DNA from: Paraburkholderia sp. CNPSo 3272
Lineage (GTDB): Bacteria; Pseudomonadota; Gammaproteobacteria; Burkholderiales; Burkholderiaceae
Direction of reading: 5' to 3'
Assembly (NCBI RefSeq): GCF_024206495.1
Contig: NZ_JAMBPQ010000013.1
Span: 1-64,000, forward strand
DNA: 64,000 nucleotides
Under the pieces are notes generated by a model that had not been told where the DNA came from, did no database searches, and saw only the letters and a list, made by a program, of their open reading frames with translations. Position numbers and translations under genes: made by a program. Positions 42,630 through 51,481 of the stretch are shown piece by piece; the stretch's first letter is position 1; every line of letters starts with the position of its first letter.

Positions 42630-44171
42630 ATGAAACTCAGTCGCAAGATTCCCCTCGCTTTCGCCGCGTCCCTCACTCTCATGTCGGCGGGTGCGTTCTA
42701 CGGCATCCACACGCTCAACCAGGCCATCGATACCTACCGCACCACCGTGCAGGACGCTGCCGCGAACGAGCGCATGGTGTCGGCCACGCTCGTCGAGTTC
42801 AAGCTGCAAGTGCAGGAGTGGAAGGACACGCTCCTGCGCGGCAAGGACCCGCAAAAACTCGATCGGTACTGGAGCGCGTTTCAGAAGCGCGAGCGCTCTG
42901 TGAACGATCTCGCCGCCGCGCTCGAAACGAAGCTCCCAGAAGGCGAAGCGCGCACGCTCGTCGCGCAGTTCGCCGAGGCGCACGAGGCGATGGGCCAGGG
43001 GTATCGCAAGGGCTTCGAGGCATTCAAGGCGGCGGGCGCCGATCCCGTTGCGGGCGACACCGTGGTCGCCGGCGTCGATCGTGCGCCGGCCCAGCTGCTC
43101 GACCGCGCCGCGCAGACCATTGCGGCCACCAACGCGCAAGTGGCCGCCCAGGCCGCGGTGCAGGCCGCGCACGCCACCATCGTGAGCGCCGTGCTGATGG
43201 TGGTCGCGTTCCTGCTCGCGCTGGTGGGCGGCGTGCTGTTCAGCCGCACGGTCACGAGCCCGCTGGGCCGCGCCGTGAACTTTGCGCGCGAGGTCGCCGA
43301 CGGCGACCTGTCGACCGATCTGCATGCACATGGCGACGACGAAACCGCGGAACTGCTCACGGCGCTTGCGAAAATGCAGACGAGCCTCGCACGCGTGGTG
43401 AGCGAAGTTCGCGCCAACGCCGAAGGCGTGGCAACGGCGAGCGCGCAGATTGCCTCGGGCAACCAGAATCTGTCCTCGCGCACCGAAGAGCAGGCTGCAT
43501 CGCTTGAAGAAACGGCCGCGAGCATGGAGGAGCTGACATCGATCGTACGCATGAACGCGCAGAACGCGGAGCACGTCAGCTCGCTTGCAGGTACGGCGGC
43601 GCAGACCGCGGCGCGCGGCGGGCCGGTGATGCGCGGCGTGGTCGGCACGATGCAATCCATTGCCGACAGTTCGAGCAAGGTCGGTGAGATCATCGGCTTG
43701 ATCGACGGCATTGCGTTCCAGACCAACATCCTTGCGCTCAACGCCGCCGTCGAAGCGGCGCGCGCGGGCGAGCAAGGCCGCGGTTTCGCCGTCGTCGCGG
43801 GCGAAGTCCGCACGCTCGCGCAGCGCAGCGCGAGCGCGGCACGCGAGATCAAGGCGCTCATCGCGCAGTCGAAGGAACACGTCGAAAGCGGATCGTCCCA
43901 GGTGGCCGACGCCGGCCACATCATCGACGAGATCGTCGAAGCCGTGCAGCGGGTTTCCGGCACCGTGCAGGATATTTCGACGGCGTCGCGCGAACAGTCG
44001 ACGGGCATCGAGCAGGTGAACATCGCCGTCACGCAAATGGACGAGGTCACGCAGCAGAATGCGGCGCTCGTGGAGGAGGCATCGGCTGCGACGTATGCGC
44101 TGGCCGAGCAGGCGCGCGCGCTTCGCGAGACCGTGGCCGCGTTCAGGCTCAGGGAAGGCGCCATTGCCTGA
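42630..44171 (+). CDS. Methyl-accepting chemotaxis protein
   Basis: 513 residues. TM1 at about 8-28, a periplasmic sensor (30-185, four-helix type), TM2 at about 187-208, a HAMP domain (210-262), then the signalling domain with the highly conserved hairpin (IDGIAFQTNILALNAAVEAARAGEQGRGFAVVA). It senses a periplasmic ligand and controls CheA. The C-terminus lacks a CheR-tethering pentapeptide. It is a lone gene; the chemotaxis operon is elsewhere. No good Shine-Dalgarno is seen at 42630, though the signal-anchor start is convincing. Confidence 0.95.
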   Translation: MKLSRKIPLAFAASLTLMSAGAFYGIHTLNQAIDTYRTTVQDAAANERMVSATLVEFKLQVQEWKDTLLRGKDPQKLDRYWSAFQKRERSVNDLAAALETKLPEGEARTLVAQFAEAHEAMGQGYRKGFEAFKAAGADPVAGDTVVAGVDRAPAQLLDRAAQTIAATNAQVAAQAAVQAAHATIVSAVLMVVAFLLALVGGVLFSRTVTSPLGRAVNFAREVADGDLSTDLHAHGDDETAELLTALAKMQTSLARVVSEVRANAEGVATASAQIASGNQNLSSRTEEQAASLEETAASMEELTSIVRMNAQNAEHVSSLAGTAAQTAARGGPVMRGVVGTMQSIADSSSKVGEIIGLIDGIAFQTNILALNAAVEAARAGEQGRGFAVVAGEVRTLAQRSASAAREIKALIAQSKEHVESGSSQVADAGHIIDEIVEAVQRVSGTVQDISTASREQSTGIEQVNIAVTQMDEVTQQNAALVEEASAATYALAEQARALRETVAAFRLREGAIA

Positions 44172-44607
44172 CTTCGAGCGATTGCCGCGCGCGCCCTTTC
44201 GGACATAACCGCCGCGGCATGTCCGGCATCCCCGTCGGCGGTCAAGTAATAGTCGCGTACGAATGCGGGGACAAAGCCCTCGACGCACAGCGCTGCGCCC
44301 CGGTGCCTGTTTTCGGTTGCCGATCCCGAGCCTGTTCTCCGGCCAAGTCTGTGCAACGCAGGCTGGCCGCCACTGACTGAGACGCCCGCCGCCGCTCGCC
44401 TTGCGGCTCGGGCGGCCCATCTCCTCTGTGTTCGCGCTCTAATTTTGTGAGGCGATACGCCGCACTAAAACTTCGCTCCCGTTGCTTGAAAGCAAATCTT
44501 ACGAAATGTAAACTTGCTGCAAGCTTTGGATTTGGACGCAGTCTTCCCGGGGTTTCCCTCGAACCTCGAGTCAATCCATCGGTAATTTAGTCATCCTTTA
44601 TTTCATT
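44172..44607. other. Intergenic stretch, no gene recognised
   Basis: About 435 bp. A minus-strand frame (44242-44574) is open but is basic, low in hydrophobic pattern and has no ribosome site, so I do not call it. The last 150 bp are AT-richer and probably hold the promoter for the two small exported-protein genes that follow. Confidence 0.4.
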
Positions 44608-44621
44608 ACCAGGAGAAAACC

Positions 44622-44828
44622 GTGAACACGTATATCAACCGACTCAACGCCTCGTTCGCGATTGCCGGCCTCCTCATGATGGCGCCGTTCATGGCCATGG
44701 CCCGCTTGCCGATGCCGAGCACCGTCCCGCATGGCGAATCCCTCGTCAAGAAGCGTACGTCGAACCGCGTCGCCGACGACGAGCGTCGCGCCAGCGAATC
44801 CGGTGGAAGTGAATCCGTTAGTGGGTGA
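44622..44828 (+). CDS. Small exported hypothetical protein
   Basis: 68 residues from a GTG at 44622 with AGGAG 6 nt upstream. A signal-peptide-like stretch (FAIAGLLMMAPFMAMA) is followed by a short polar Ser/Arg/Glu-rich chain. No domain recognised. It lies 64 bp before the RcnB-like gene and may share its transcript. Confidence 0.6.
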   Translation: MNTYINRLNASFAIAGLLMMAPFMAMARLPMPSTVPHGESLVKKRTSNRVADDERRASESGGSESVSG

Positions 44829-44892
44829 TCAACATTCCTAAGGAAATTTATCTCACTTCCTTTTTTCTTGAACGCTATTTGGAGCATTCACC

Positions 44893-45234
44893 ATGAAAGC
44901 GAAAGTCACGACATTCTTCATTATTGCCGCCCTGCTCGCAACGACAGGCACCGCGTTCGCATCGCAGCCTGAACACCGCCCTGGCAACCCGCCGCCCGCG
45001 TCGATCGAAAGAGCCAACCGTCCGGTCGGTGCGATTCCGCATCGCGACTGGCATCGCGGCGACCGCCTGCCGCCTGAATACCGTGACCGGATTTTCGTGG
45101 TCGAAAACTGGAACCAGCATGGCCTGAAAGCGCCCCCGCGCGGCTACCATTGGGTCGGCGTAGCCGGCGACTACGTGCTCGTTGCCAGCGCGACCGGCGT
45201 GATCTCGACGGTTCTGCCCGCCGGTACCCATTGA
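44893..45234 (+). CDS. RcnB-family periplasmic protein
   Basis: 113 residues with GGAG before the ATG at 44893. The signal peptide ends at AFAS (residue 24). The mature part has the RcnB signature: HRGDRLPPEYRDRIFVVENW then APPRGYHWVGVAGDYVLVASATGVI. RcnB in E. coli affects nickel/cobalt efflux; many relatives have unknown roles at the cell envelope. It follows the small exported protein at 44622. Confidence 0.88.
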   Translation: MKAKVTTFFIIAALLATTGTAFASQPEHRPGNPPPASIERANRPVGAIPHRDWHRGDRLPPEYRDRIFVVENWNQHGLKAPPRGYHWVGVAGDYVLVASATGVISTVLPAGTH

Positions 45235-45339
45235 TCATGGCGTTGTTTTTCCACGCTTTGCCCGCTCTTCGCCGCCACGCGGCCAAGGGCCGGCAACCGG
45301 CAGCGACCTGAAATCAAGCCGCAACGACGGCAAAAAGGC

Positions 45340-45708
45340 CTAACTCTCGCAAATACCCGGCACGGCAACTTTCTGGAAGATATGCGGCGCCGCGATCACC
45401 GAGGATGGATAAGCGGCCAGACTCGACCGGAACGCCGGCGCAGAGAACGCCGCCCGAAAATGCGCCGTGGATTCCCAGACAGCGTAATTCATATAAGCCG
45501 GCTGCTCTCCGATCGACCGATGGAGTTGCGTTGAAATAAAACCGGGTTGCCGCTTCATGAACGCAGCGTCTTCCTGCCAGGCCTCGAGAAACTTCGCCTC
45601 ATCGGCCAGATCCAGTGTAAAGACGTTCACGAGCACAACGGGCTCGGCGTCAACGGCAAGCTGGCGTTCGATCGGGAAAGAAGGATCAAGCGGTCGTAAT
45701 TGCAGCAT
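45340..45708 (-). CDS. Antibiotic-biosynthesis-monooxygenase-domain protein
   Basis: 122 residues from the ATG at 45708 (GGAGTG upstream). ABM-type dimeric ferredoxin fold: VVLVNVFTLDLADEAKFLEAWQEDAAFMKRQPGFISTQLHR and YAVWESTAHFRAAFS. Such proteins are small monooxygenases acting on quinols/polyketides, or heme-degrading relatives. It is divergent from the MarR gene at 45804, with a perfect palindrome between (45764-45787). It is thus the likely repressed target. Confidence 0.9.
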   Translation of the reverse strand: MLQLRPLDPSFPIERQLAVDAEPVVLVNVFTLDLADEAKFLEAWQEDAAFMKRQPGFISTQLHRSIGEQPAYMNYAVWESTAHFRAAFSAPAFRSSLAAYPSSVIAAPHIFQKVAVPGICES

Positions 45709-45763
45709 GGTGCACTCCAGAGTCTAAAAGCATGATGTCAACCGGGCATGGCAAATTTATAGT

Positions 45764-45787
45764 AAATTGACATGATGATGTCAATTT
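45764..45787. promoter_or_regulatory. MarR-type operator between divergent genes
   Basis: AAATTGACAT and ATGTCAATTT form perfect 10-bp arms with a 4-nt centre, starting 17 bp before the MarR start codon and within the divergent promoter. An extra half site, CATGATGTCAA (45731-45741), lies on the monooxygenase side. Size and symmetry match MarR-family sites. Control of both genes is inferred. Confidence 0.75.
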
Positions 45788-45803
45788 GAAAATAAGGTGC
45801 CAT

Positions 45804-46280
45804 ATGCGCGAACCTGCGAGAACACCGGCCGGCGAACTCCTGTCGGGCATCATGCTCGATCTCTTCCGGCTCAATAGCGGACTGCTCACCTCGGGCGACC
45901 GCCTGGTCGAGGACCTCGGGCTCACGAGCGCACGCTGGCAAATGCTCGGCGCCATCCGTGCCGCGGAGCGCCCGCAGCCCGTGGCCTGGATCGCCCGGGA
46001 TCTGGGGGCTAACCGGCAAAACGTGCAACGAATCGTGAACGACCTCGCCAACGACGGTCTCGTCCGCTTCGAGGCCAACCCTCACCACCGCCGCGCGCAG
46101 CTTGTCGTTTTGACCGACGAGGGCAGCCAGACCTTCGACGCGGCCATGCGTCTTCAGGCCCCCTGGGTCAACGGCCTCTCCGAGGGCGTAACCGTCAACG
46201 AAATCAAGATCTTGCACCGCATCATCATGAAATTGCAGGCGAATCTCGACCATATGGCGGGAACCGACGAGCCGGATTGA
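45804..46280 (+). CDS. MarR-family transcriptional regulator
   Basis: 158 residues from the ATG at 45804. Winged-helix MarR fold: ARWQMLGAIRAAERPQPVAWIARDLGANRQNVQRIVNDLANDGLVRFEANPHHRRAQLVVLTDEG with the DNA-contacting wing (NPHHRRAQL). It is divergent from the ABM monooxygenase with a perfect palindrome overlapping the intergenic promoter, so it probably represses itself and the monooxygenase until a phenolic or similar ligand binds. Confidence 0.93.
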   Translation: MREPARTPAGELLSGIMLDLFRLNSGLLTSGDRLVEDLGLTSARWQMLGAIRAAERPQPVAWIARDLGANRQNVQRIVNDLANDGLVRFEANPHHRRAQLVVLTDEGSQTFDAAMRLQAPWVNGLSEGVTVNEIKILHRIIMKLQANLDHMAGTDEPD

Positions 46281-46353
46281 TCGCCCGGCGCTGCTTGCGC
46301 ATGCAATGTGCTACAGCAGGGCATCGTTCCCATCCGCGAGGCGAGGCCCACGC

Positions 46354-47625
46354 ATGTCGACCATTGCCCTCATAGTCGTGACGGTCGCGGTGACGCTTGT
46401 CGTCATCCTGGTGATCGCGAACCTCACGAGCGGCGAAAAGAAGATCGAGCACAAGATCGACCGGCTCTACGCGAGCGACAGTCCGCAGTTCATCCGCTCG
46501 ATGGGGCTGCTGCTGGGGCCGCCCGTCGTGGGAGGCAACCGCTTCGAGGTGCTCGTGAACGGCGACGAAATCTTTCCGTCGATGCTCGCGGGCATCCGCT
46601 CGGCGCAGCACACCATCACCTTCGAGACCTTCATTTACTGGTCCGGCGCGATTGGCGAAGAAGTCGCCCGCGCGCTGTCCGACAAGGCGCGCGCGGGCAT
46701 CGCCGTGCACGTGCTGCTCGACTGGGTTGGCTCGTCGAAGATGGACAAGCGTTATCACCGCATGCTGCGCGAGGCGGGCGCCCAGCTCGTGCTATATCAC
46801 AAGCCGCACTGGACGGGCCTCGGCCGCATGAACGACCGCACGCACCGCAAGCTGCTGGTGATCGACGGACGCATCGGTTTTACGGGCGGCGTAGGCATCG
46901 CCGACGAATGGACCGGCCACGCGCAGGACGAAAAGCATTGGCGCGATACGCACTTTCGCATTGAAGGCCCGGCGGTCGGACAGATGCAGGCGGTCTTCAT
47001 GGACAACTGGGTCAAATCGACGGGCAATGTGCTGCACGGCCCGCAGTACTTTCCCGCGATCGACGCCGCGGGCAACGGCCTCGCGCACGTGTTCAGCAGC
47101 TCGCCCTCGGGCGGCAGCGACGACATGGAGCTGATGTACCTCATGGCGATCACCGCCGCGGCGCGCTCCATCCATTTGTCGACGGCGTACTTCGTGCCGG
47201 ACAAGCTGACGATCAACGCGATCGTCGAGGCGGTGAAGCGCGGCGTGAAGGTGCGCATCATCACGCCGGGCAAGCGCATCGACACCCACACGGTGCGCGA
47301 GGCGTCGCGCGCGTGCTGGGGCGACCTGCTCGCGGCCGGCGTGGAGATTTACGAGTATCAGCCGACGATGTTCCACTGCAAGCTGATCGTCGTCGACGAA
47401 TACCTGGTGTCGGTCGGCTCGACCAACTTCGACAGCCGCTCGTTCAAGCTCAACGACGAGGCCAATCTCAACATCTACGACCGCGATTTCGCGCGCCAGC
47501 AGACGGTCATTTTCGATGCCGACGCCGCCCTCGCCAAACGCATCACGCTTGAAGACTGGCGCCGCAGGTCGTTAAGGGAAAAGCTGCTCGAACACGCGGC
47601 CGCCCTCCTCGATTCGCAGTTGTGA
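46354..47625 (+). CDS. Phospholipase D-type cardiolipin synthase
   Basis: 423 residues from the ATG at 46354; one N-terminal membrane anchor (IALIVVTVAVTLVVILVIANL). Two HKD motifs are intact: His164/Lys166/Asp171 and His341/Lys343/Asp348. This is the ClsB/ClsA type, joining two phosphatidyl units to make cardiolipin at the inner membrane. A single anchor and this length fit ClsB-like enzymes. Upstream in-frame start 46306 has no anchor continuity. Confidence 0.92.
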   Translation: MSTIALIVVTVAVTLVVILVIANLTSGEKKIEHKIDRLYASDSPQFIRSMGLLLGPPVVGGNRFEVLVNGDEIFPSMLAGIRSAQHTITFETFIYWSGAIGEEVARALSDKARAGIAVHVLLDWVGSSKMDKRYHRMLREAGAQLVLYHKPHWTGLGRMNDRTHRKLLVIDGRIGFTGGVGIADEWTGHAQDEKHWRDTHFRIEGPAVGQMQAVFMDNWVKSTGNVLHGPQYFPAIDAAGNGLAHVFSSSPSGGSDDMELMYLMAITAAARSIHLSTAYFVPDKLTINAIVEAVKRGVKVRIITPGKRIDTHTVREASRACWGDLLAAGVEIYEYQPTMFHCKLIVVDEYLVSVGSTNFDSRSFKLNDEANLNIYDRDFARQQTVIFDADAALAKRITLEDWRRRSLREKLLEHAAALLDSQL

Positions 47626-47738
47626 CGCCCCCCGCGAGCGCCGCGCCGCCAATCGACAAGAAAGCGAAGATCGCCGACAATCGGTGCCCGACATTGGGCT
47701 GTCGACAAAGCAAACAGAAAAAAAAGGGACCGTAATCC

Positions 47739-48725
47739 ATGCTGCACATCGAGGATCTGGCCAATCCGCCCGAGGGGTTTCTGCGCGACGAGCCGGAGGG
47801 AGCGGAGTTTTACCAGGCCTTTCAGACGGCCCGGCTGGACGATTTCAGCTTCGGTTATTTCGCTGTGTACCGGGACAGCGCGCTCGTTACCGTGGCGCCC
47901 TACTTCGTGATGGATTTCCGGCTCAACACCCTGCTTCCCAGCGGCTGGCTGAAGCAAAGCCTGAGCTGGATCCGCTTCAAGCTGGCCTGCATCGGGCATC
48001 CGACCGTCGATGCTGGCCGCATCCAGGGCGAAGTCTCGCAGGAGACGCTCGCGGCCATCAGCACGGCGCTTGCGAAGAAAGGGAGCCTGCTCGCGTACAA
48101 GGGTTTCGCCGAGGACTTGCCGCTGCGCGGCTTCGTGGCCGCAAAAGGCCTGCCGGTGCCCGTGCTGTCGATCGGCCCGGACTACTACCAGGCCATGAAG
48201 AGCGACCGCAGGAACCTGCTCAAGCGGAAGCTGAAAAAGGCCGCCGCGCTTCGCTACGAAGAATGCGCGGGTCTGCCCGATCACCTCGTCGCCAAAGTGT
48301 ATGCGCTGTATCTGAACACCTGGCAAAAAGCCGAGTTGAAGTTCGAGAAGCTCACGCCGGAGTATTTCGCCAATACCCGCAGCCTTAGCCATTATCTGCT
48401 GTACTTTCTGGACGACGAGTTGATTGGCTTCACCCAGTTGATCGGCAAGGGACGGCACCTCGTCAACCGCTATATCGGGCTCGACTACGCCAGGAGCCAG
48501 GAGTACGGCCTGTACTTCGCCATGTTCATTCGCACGGTCGAATTCGGCATTCGCGAAGGCTTCGAGGAAATCGAATTGGGGGCGACGTCCTATGAGTTCA
48601 AACGCATCCTGGGCGCCCGCCAGATTCCCACCTGGAATCACTATCGGCACAACAACGCGTTCGTCAACTGGCTGCTCGGCAAGCTGCGCAGCGTACTGGA
48701 ACCGTCGGAGTCCGAACTGCGTTAG
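47739..48725 (+). CDS. FemAB/GNAT-like acyltransferase
   Basis: 328 residues, AGGGA before the ATG. The C-terminal half has a GNAT-like core (YLLYFLDDELIGFTQLIGKGRHLVNRYIGLDYARSQEYGLYFAMFIRTVEFG) as in FemAB-related and peptidogalycan-biosynthesis proteins (PF04339 type). Basic patch KSDRRNLLKRKLKKAA lies before it. Such proteins add amino-acid or acyl groups to envelope polymers. 113 bp behind the cardiolipin synthase gene. Confidence 0.85.
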   Translation: MLHIEDLANPPEGFLRDEPEGAEFYQAFQTARLDDFSFGYFAVYRDSALVTVAPYFVMDFRLNTLLPSGWLKQSLSWIRFKLACIGHPTVDAGRIQGEVSQETLAAISTALAKKGSLLAYKGFAEDLPLRGFVAAKGLPVPVLSIGPDYYQAMKSDRRNLLKRKLKKAAALRYEECAGLPDHLVAKVYALYLNTWQKAELKFEKLTPEYFANTRSLSHYLLYFLDDELIGFTQLIGKGRHLVNRYIGLDYARSQEYGLYFAMFIRTVEFGIREGFEEIELGATSYEFKRILGARQIPTWNHYRHNNAFVNWLLGKLRSVLEPSESELR

Positions 48726-48820
48726 CGCTCGCCGGATTGGCCCGGTGCGCGTGGATGCCGGCAATACGCGTTACAGGCGATAATGTGCCAAACGCAATCG
48801 ACTTGAGAAACGGAGTGAGA

Positions 48821-50062
48821 ATGAGCAAGCAAGGCTTCACCACTGGCATCGTTCACGGCGACAGGATCGCGGGCACCGAGCACGGCGGCGTGCGCCAGCC
48901 GATTCATACGTCCGTGCAATATGGTTTCGAGCGCGTCGAGGACCTGATCGGCGTGTTTCAGGGCACGAAGAAAGGCGGCTTCAACTACGCGCGGCAAGGC
49001 ACCCCCACGACGGCCGCGCTCGAGCGCAAGATCACTAGCCTGGAAGGCGGCACCGGCACGGTCTGCTTCAGCACCGGCATGGCCGCCATCACGGCGACCT
49101 TCCTCACGCTGCTGCGCGCGGGCGATCATCTCGTGTCGAGCCGCTATGTGTTCGGCAATACCAACAGCCTGTTCGGCACGTTGCGTACGCTCGGCGTGGA
49201 AGTCACGACCGTCGACGCCGGCGACGCCGAAAACGTGAAGAACGCCATCCAGCCGAATACGCGCATGGTGTTCGTCGAGACCATCGCGAATCCGGGCACG
49301 CAGATTCCCGACCTGCAGGGCATCGGCGAGCTGTGCCGCGAGCGCGGCATCGCCTACGTCGTCGACAACACGATCACCTCGCCCGCCCTGTTCCAGCCGA
49401 AGGCGGTCGGCGCGAGCCTCGTCATCAACTCGTTGACGAAGACCATCGCGGGCCATGGCGCCGCGCTCGGCGGCGCGGTGACCGATACGGGCCTGTTCGA
49501 CTGGAGCGCGTATCCGAACATCGCCGACGACTACCGGCGGTCGGCGGCGAAAGATCAGGGGCTCCTGCAGATCCGCAAGAAGGGCTTGCGGGACATGGGG
49601 GCATCGTTGTCGTCCGAGCAGGCGCACGCCATCGCCATGGGCGCGGAAACGCTCGCCCTGCGCGTGAAGCAAAGCAGCGACAATGCGCTCGCGCTCGCGC
49701 AATTTCTCGAAGGCCACGAAGCCATCGGCAAGGTGTTCTATCCGGGCTTGAAGAGCCATCCGCAATACGAGATTGCCCAGGCGCTCTTCAAGGGCGCGTC
49801 GTGGCTGCTCTCGTTCGAACTGCTCAACGCGGAGCGCATGATCGACGTCGTCAACGCGCTCGAACTGCCGATCAAGGCCACCGGCCTCGGTGACACGCGC
49901 ACGCTCATCATTCCCGTCGCGCCGACGATCTTTTTCGAAGCCGGCGCGCAGACGCGCAAGGCGATGGGCATCTCCGACGGCATGCTGCGGCTTTCGGCGG
50001 GCATCGAAGATATCGACGACCTCATTGCAGACTTCTCGCAAGCGCTCAAGCTGGCCGCATAA
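48821..50062 (+). CDS. Cystathionine gamma-synthase/methionine gamma-lyase-family PLP enzyme
   Basis: 413 residues from the ATG at 48821 (CGGAGTGAGA upstream). Cys/Met-metabolism fold: YARQGTPTTAALERKITSLEGG, STGMAAITATFL, Asp182 in VVDNTITSP, and the PLP Lys207 in NSLTKTIAGHG. It could act as cystathionine gamma-synthase, O-acylhomoserine sulfhydrylase or methionine gamma-lyase; the sequence alone does not decide. The strong terminator 50087-50119 ends the transcript. Confidence 0.92.
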   Translation: MSKQGFTTGIVHGDRIAGTEHGGVRQPIHTSVQYGFERVEDLIGVFQGTKKGGFNYARQGTPTTAALERKITSLEGGTGTVCFSTGMAAITATFLTLLRAGDHLVSSRYVFGNTNSLFGTLRTLGVEVTTVDAGDAENVKNAIQPNTRMVFVETIANPGTQIPDLQGIGELCRERGIAYVVDNTITSPALFQPKAVGASLVINSLTKTIAGHGAALGGAVTDTGLFDWSAYPNIADDYRRSAAKDQGLLQIRKKGLRDMGASLSSEQAHAIAMGAETLALRVKQSSDNALALAQFLEGHEAIGKVFYPGLKSHPQYEIAQALFKGASWLLSFELLNAERMIDVVNALELPIKATGLGDTRTLIIPVAPTIFFEAGAQTRKAMGISDGMLRLSAGIEDIDDLIADFSQALKLAA

Positions 50063-50086
50063 CGCCGGGAGCGTCGATGTGGTGAA

Positions 50087-50119
50087 CAGGGCCAGCACTT
50101 CGCTGGCCCTGCGCGTTTT
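50087..50119 (+). terminator. Intrinsic terminator between convergent genes
   Basis: A perfect 10-bp stem (50087-50096 with 50102-50111) and 5-nt loop is followed by CGCGTTTTC, 24 bp after the stop of the PLP enzyme gene. Confidence 0.82.
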
Positions 50120-50134
50120 CGAGGCTGATGCCGC

Positions 50135-51037
50135 TTACGGATTGAAGCGTTTCGCCTCGTCGCGCCAGTAATGCTGCTGCTGCCAGCCGAGCAGCCGCTT
50201 GAGCTTCTCGTTGCTGAGCAGCGTCTCGAACTCGCCGAGGGCCTTCTTGACCGGCACGCCCGGATAGTAGCGATCCAGCAGCGTCTGGGTCGGCAAGTCG
50301 GACGACACGTCGTCCGCCGCGACGTTCATGATCTCGAAGCCGAGGCCGTCCGTTTCGATGGCGAGCCGGCACGCGTTGGCGAGATCGCGCCCGTCGATAT
50401 AGCTCCACGCAATGCGCTTGCGCAGCGCGGGATCCTTGAGCCACGTGGAGAACTTCGCGTAGTCCTCGGGATCGAGCACATTGCCGATGCGAAAACAGTA
50501 GATGTCCGAGCCGGTGCGCGCCTGGAATGCCTTGGCGGTCACTTCGTTGACCACTTTCGAGGTGGCGTAGCTGTCCATCGGGTCCACCGGATAGTTCTCG
50601 TCGAGCGGAAAGTACGCGGGATCGCGATGCCGGTGCGCGAACACCACGCCGTAAGTCGTCTCGCTCGAGGCCACGATCACCTTGCGGACCCCCAGCTTCG
50701 CGGCGGCGTCGAGAATGTTGTAGGTCCCCATCACGTTGATGCGGTAGACCTCGTTATCGGTCGTCAGCATGATGCGAGGAATCGCCGCGAAGTGAACGAT
50801 CGCGTCGATGGGTTTCGGCTCCAGGTCGTCGGCGAATTCCACCGGCGCCGTGGTCGAGGCGATCGCATTGAAAACCTGGCCCGCGTCCGTGATGTCCGTG
50901 ATCAGCGTGCGCGCGGTGCGCTTCGGCATGGGCACACGGTCCAGATTCAACACTTCGTAGCCGTGCGCTACCAGGTTCTCGACCACCCATTTGCCGGCAA
51001 GACCGCTGCCGCCGGTCACTATCACTCGCTTCGTCAT
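50135..51037 (-). CDS. NAD-dependent epimerase/dehydratase-family protein
   Basis: 300 residues from the ATG at 51037; the frame is open to 51100 only. Extended SDR: VIVTGGSGLAGKWVVENLV (NAD site), SSETTYGVV, and YATSKVVNE with the Tyr-x3-Lys catalytic pair. The family works on nucleotide sugars or related 1,2-diols. It stands alone between a convergent PLP enzyme gene and a broken LysR gene. The substrate is not known. Confidence 0.92.
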   Translation of the reverse strand: MTKRVIVTGGSGLAGKWVVENLVAHGYEVLNLDRVPMPKRTARTLITDITDAGQVFNAIASTTAPVEFADDLEPKPIDAIVHFAAIPRIMLTTDNEVYRINVMGTYNILDAAAKLGVRKVIVASSETTYGVVFAHRHRDPAYFPLDENYPVDPMDSYATSKVVNEVTAKAFQARTGSDIYCFRIGNVLDPEDYAKFSTWLKDPALRKRIAWSYIDGRDLANACRLAIETDGLGFEIMNVAADDVSSDLPTQTLLDRYYPGVPVKKALGEFETLLSNEKLKRLLGWQQQHYWRDEAKRFNP

Positions 51038-51087
51038 CTGTCTCTCTCCTGTTCGTGGCGTCATTGCCGCCTCTGCAAACGCGCACG

Positions 51088-51402
51088 TTACCGCAAACAT
51101 CGGCCGGCTGTAATGACCACCGCAACCTTTCCAGCCGGATGGATTGTCTGCGGTGAGCCGGTCCGGTTGACCAGGCGCACGCCCAGGCGCGCCTCGAGCT
51201 GCGCAAGCCGCTTGGTCGCCGCCGGTGGCGTGATGTCCATGTCGCGCGCGATGCTTGAAAGGTTTCCGTAACGTCCGAGCAGGACGAAAAACGCCAGACA
51301 GGAGGTCAGGTTGCCACGATAGCGATCTGCCGATACCCGCTTACGCCCGAATCGTTGGCTCGAAGCAGCCGTTGACCAACAGCCCGGTCGGCAGCGTGGC
51401 AA
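51088..51402 (-). pseudogene. Truncated LysR-family gene
   Basis: Within this 104-residue frame, LTSCLAFFVLLGRYGNLSSIARDMDITPPAATKRLAQLEARLGVRLVNRT is a complete LysR HTH. The following residues (SPQTIHPAGKVAVV) do not continue the usual linker, and the ~230-residue ligand domain is missing. No further LysR sequence lies downstream before the epimerase gene. It is probably a deletion remnant rather than a functional small regulator. It is divergent from the aldo/keto reductase, its former likely target. Confidence 0.7.
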
Positions 51403-51481
51403 TCAGCCAGCTACACTACGGGCGCAGAGGCCGTTGAAAGGCCTGCGAGACAACTGCGCGAACCACAGGAGGAGCACGCAA

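Noticed and set aside
44242..44574. 110-residue minus ORF in the gap after the chemoreceptor
   Set aside because: Basic, no hydrophobic pattern, no ribosome site, no relatives recognised.
48722..50098. 458-residue minus ORF opposite the PLP enzyme
   Set aside because: Antisense shadow of an intact Cys/Met-metabolism enzyme.
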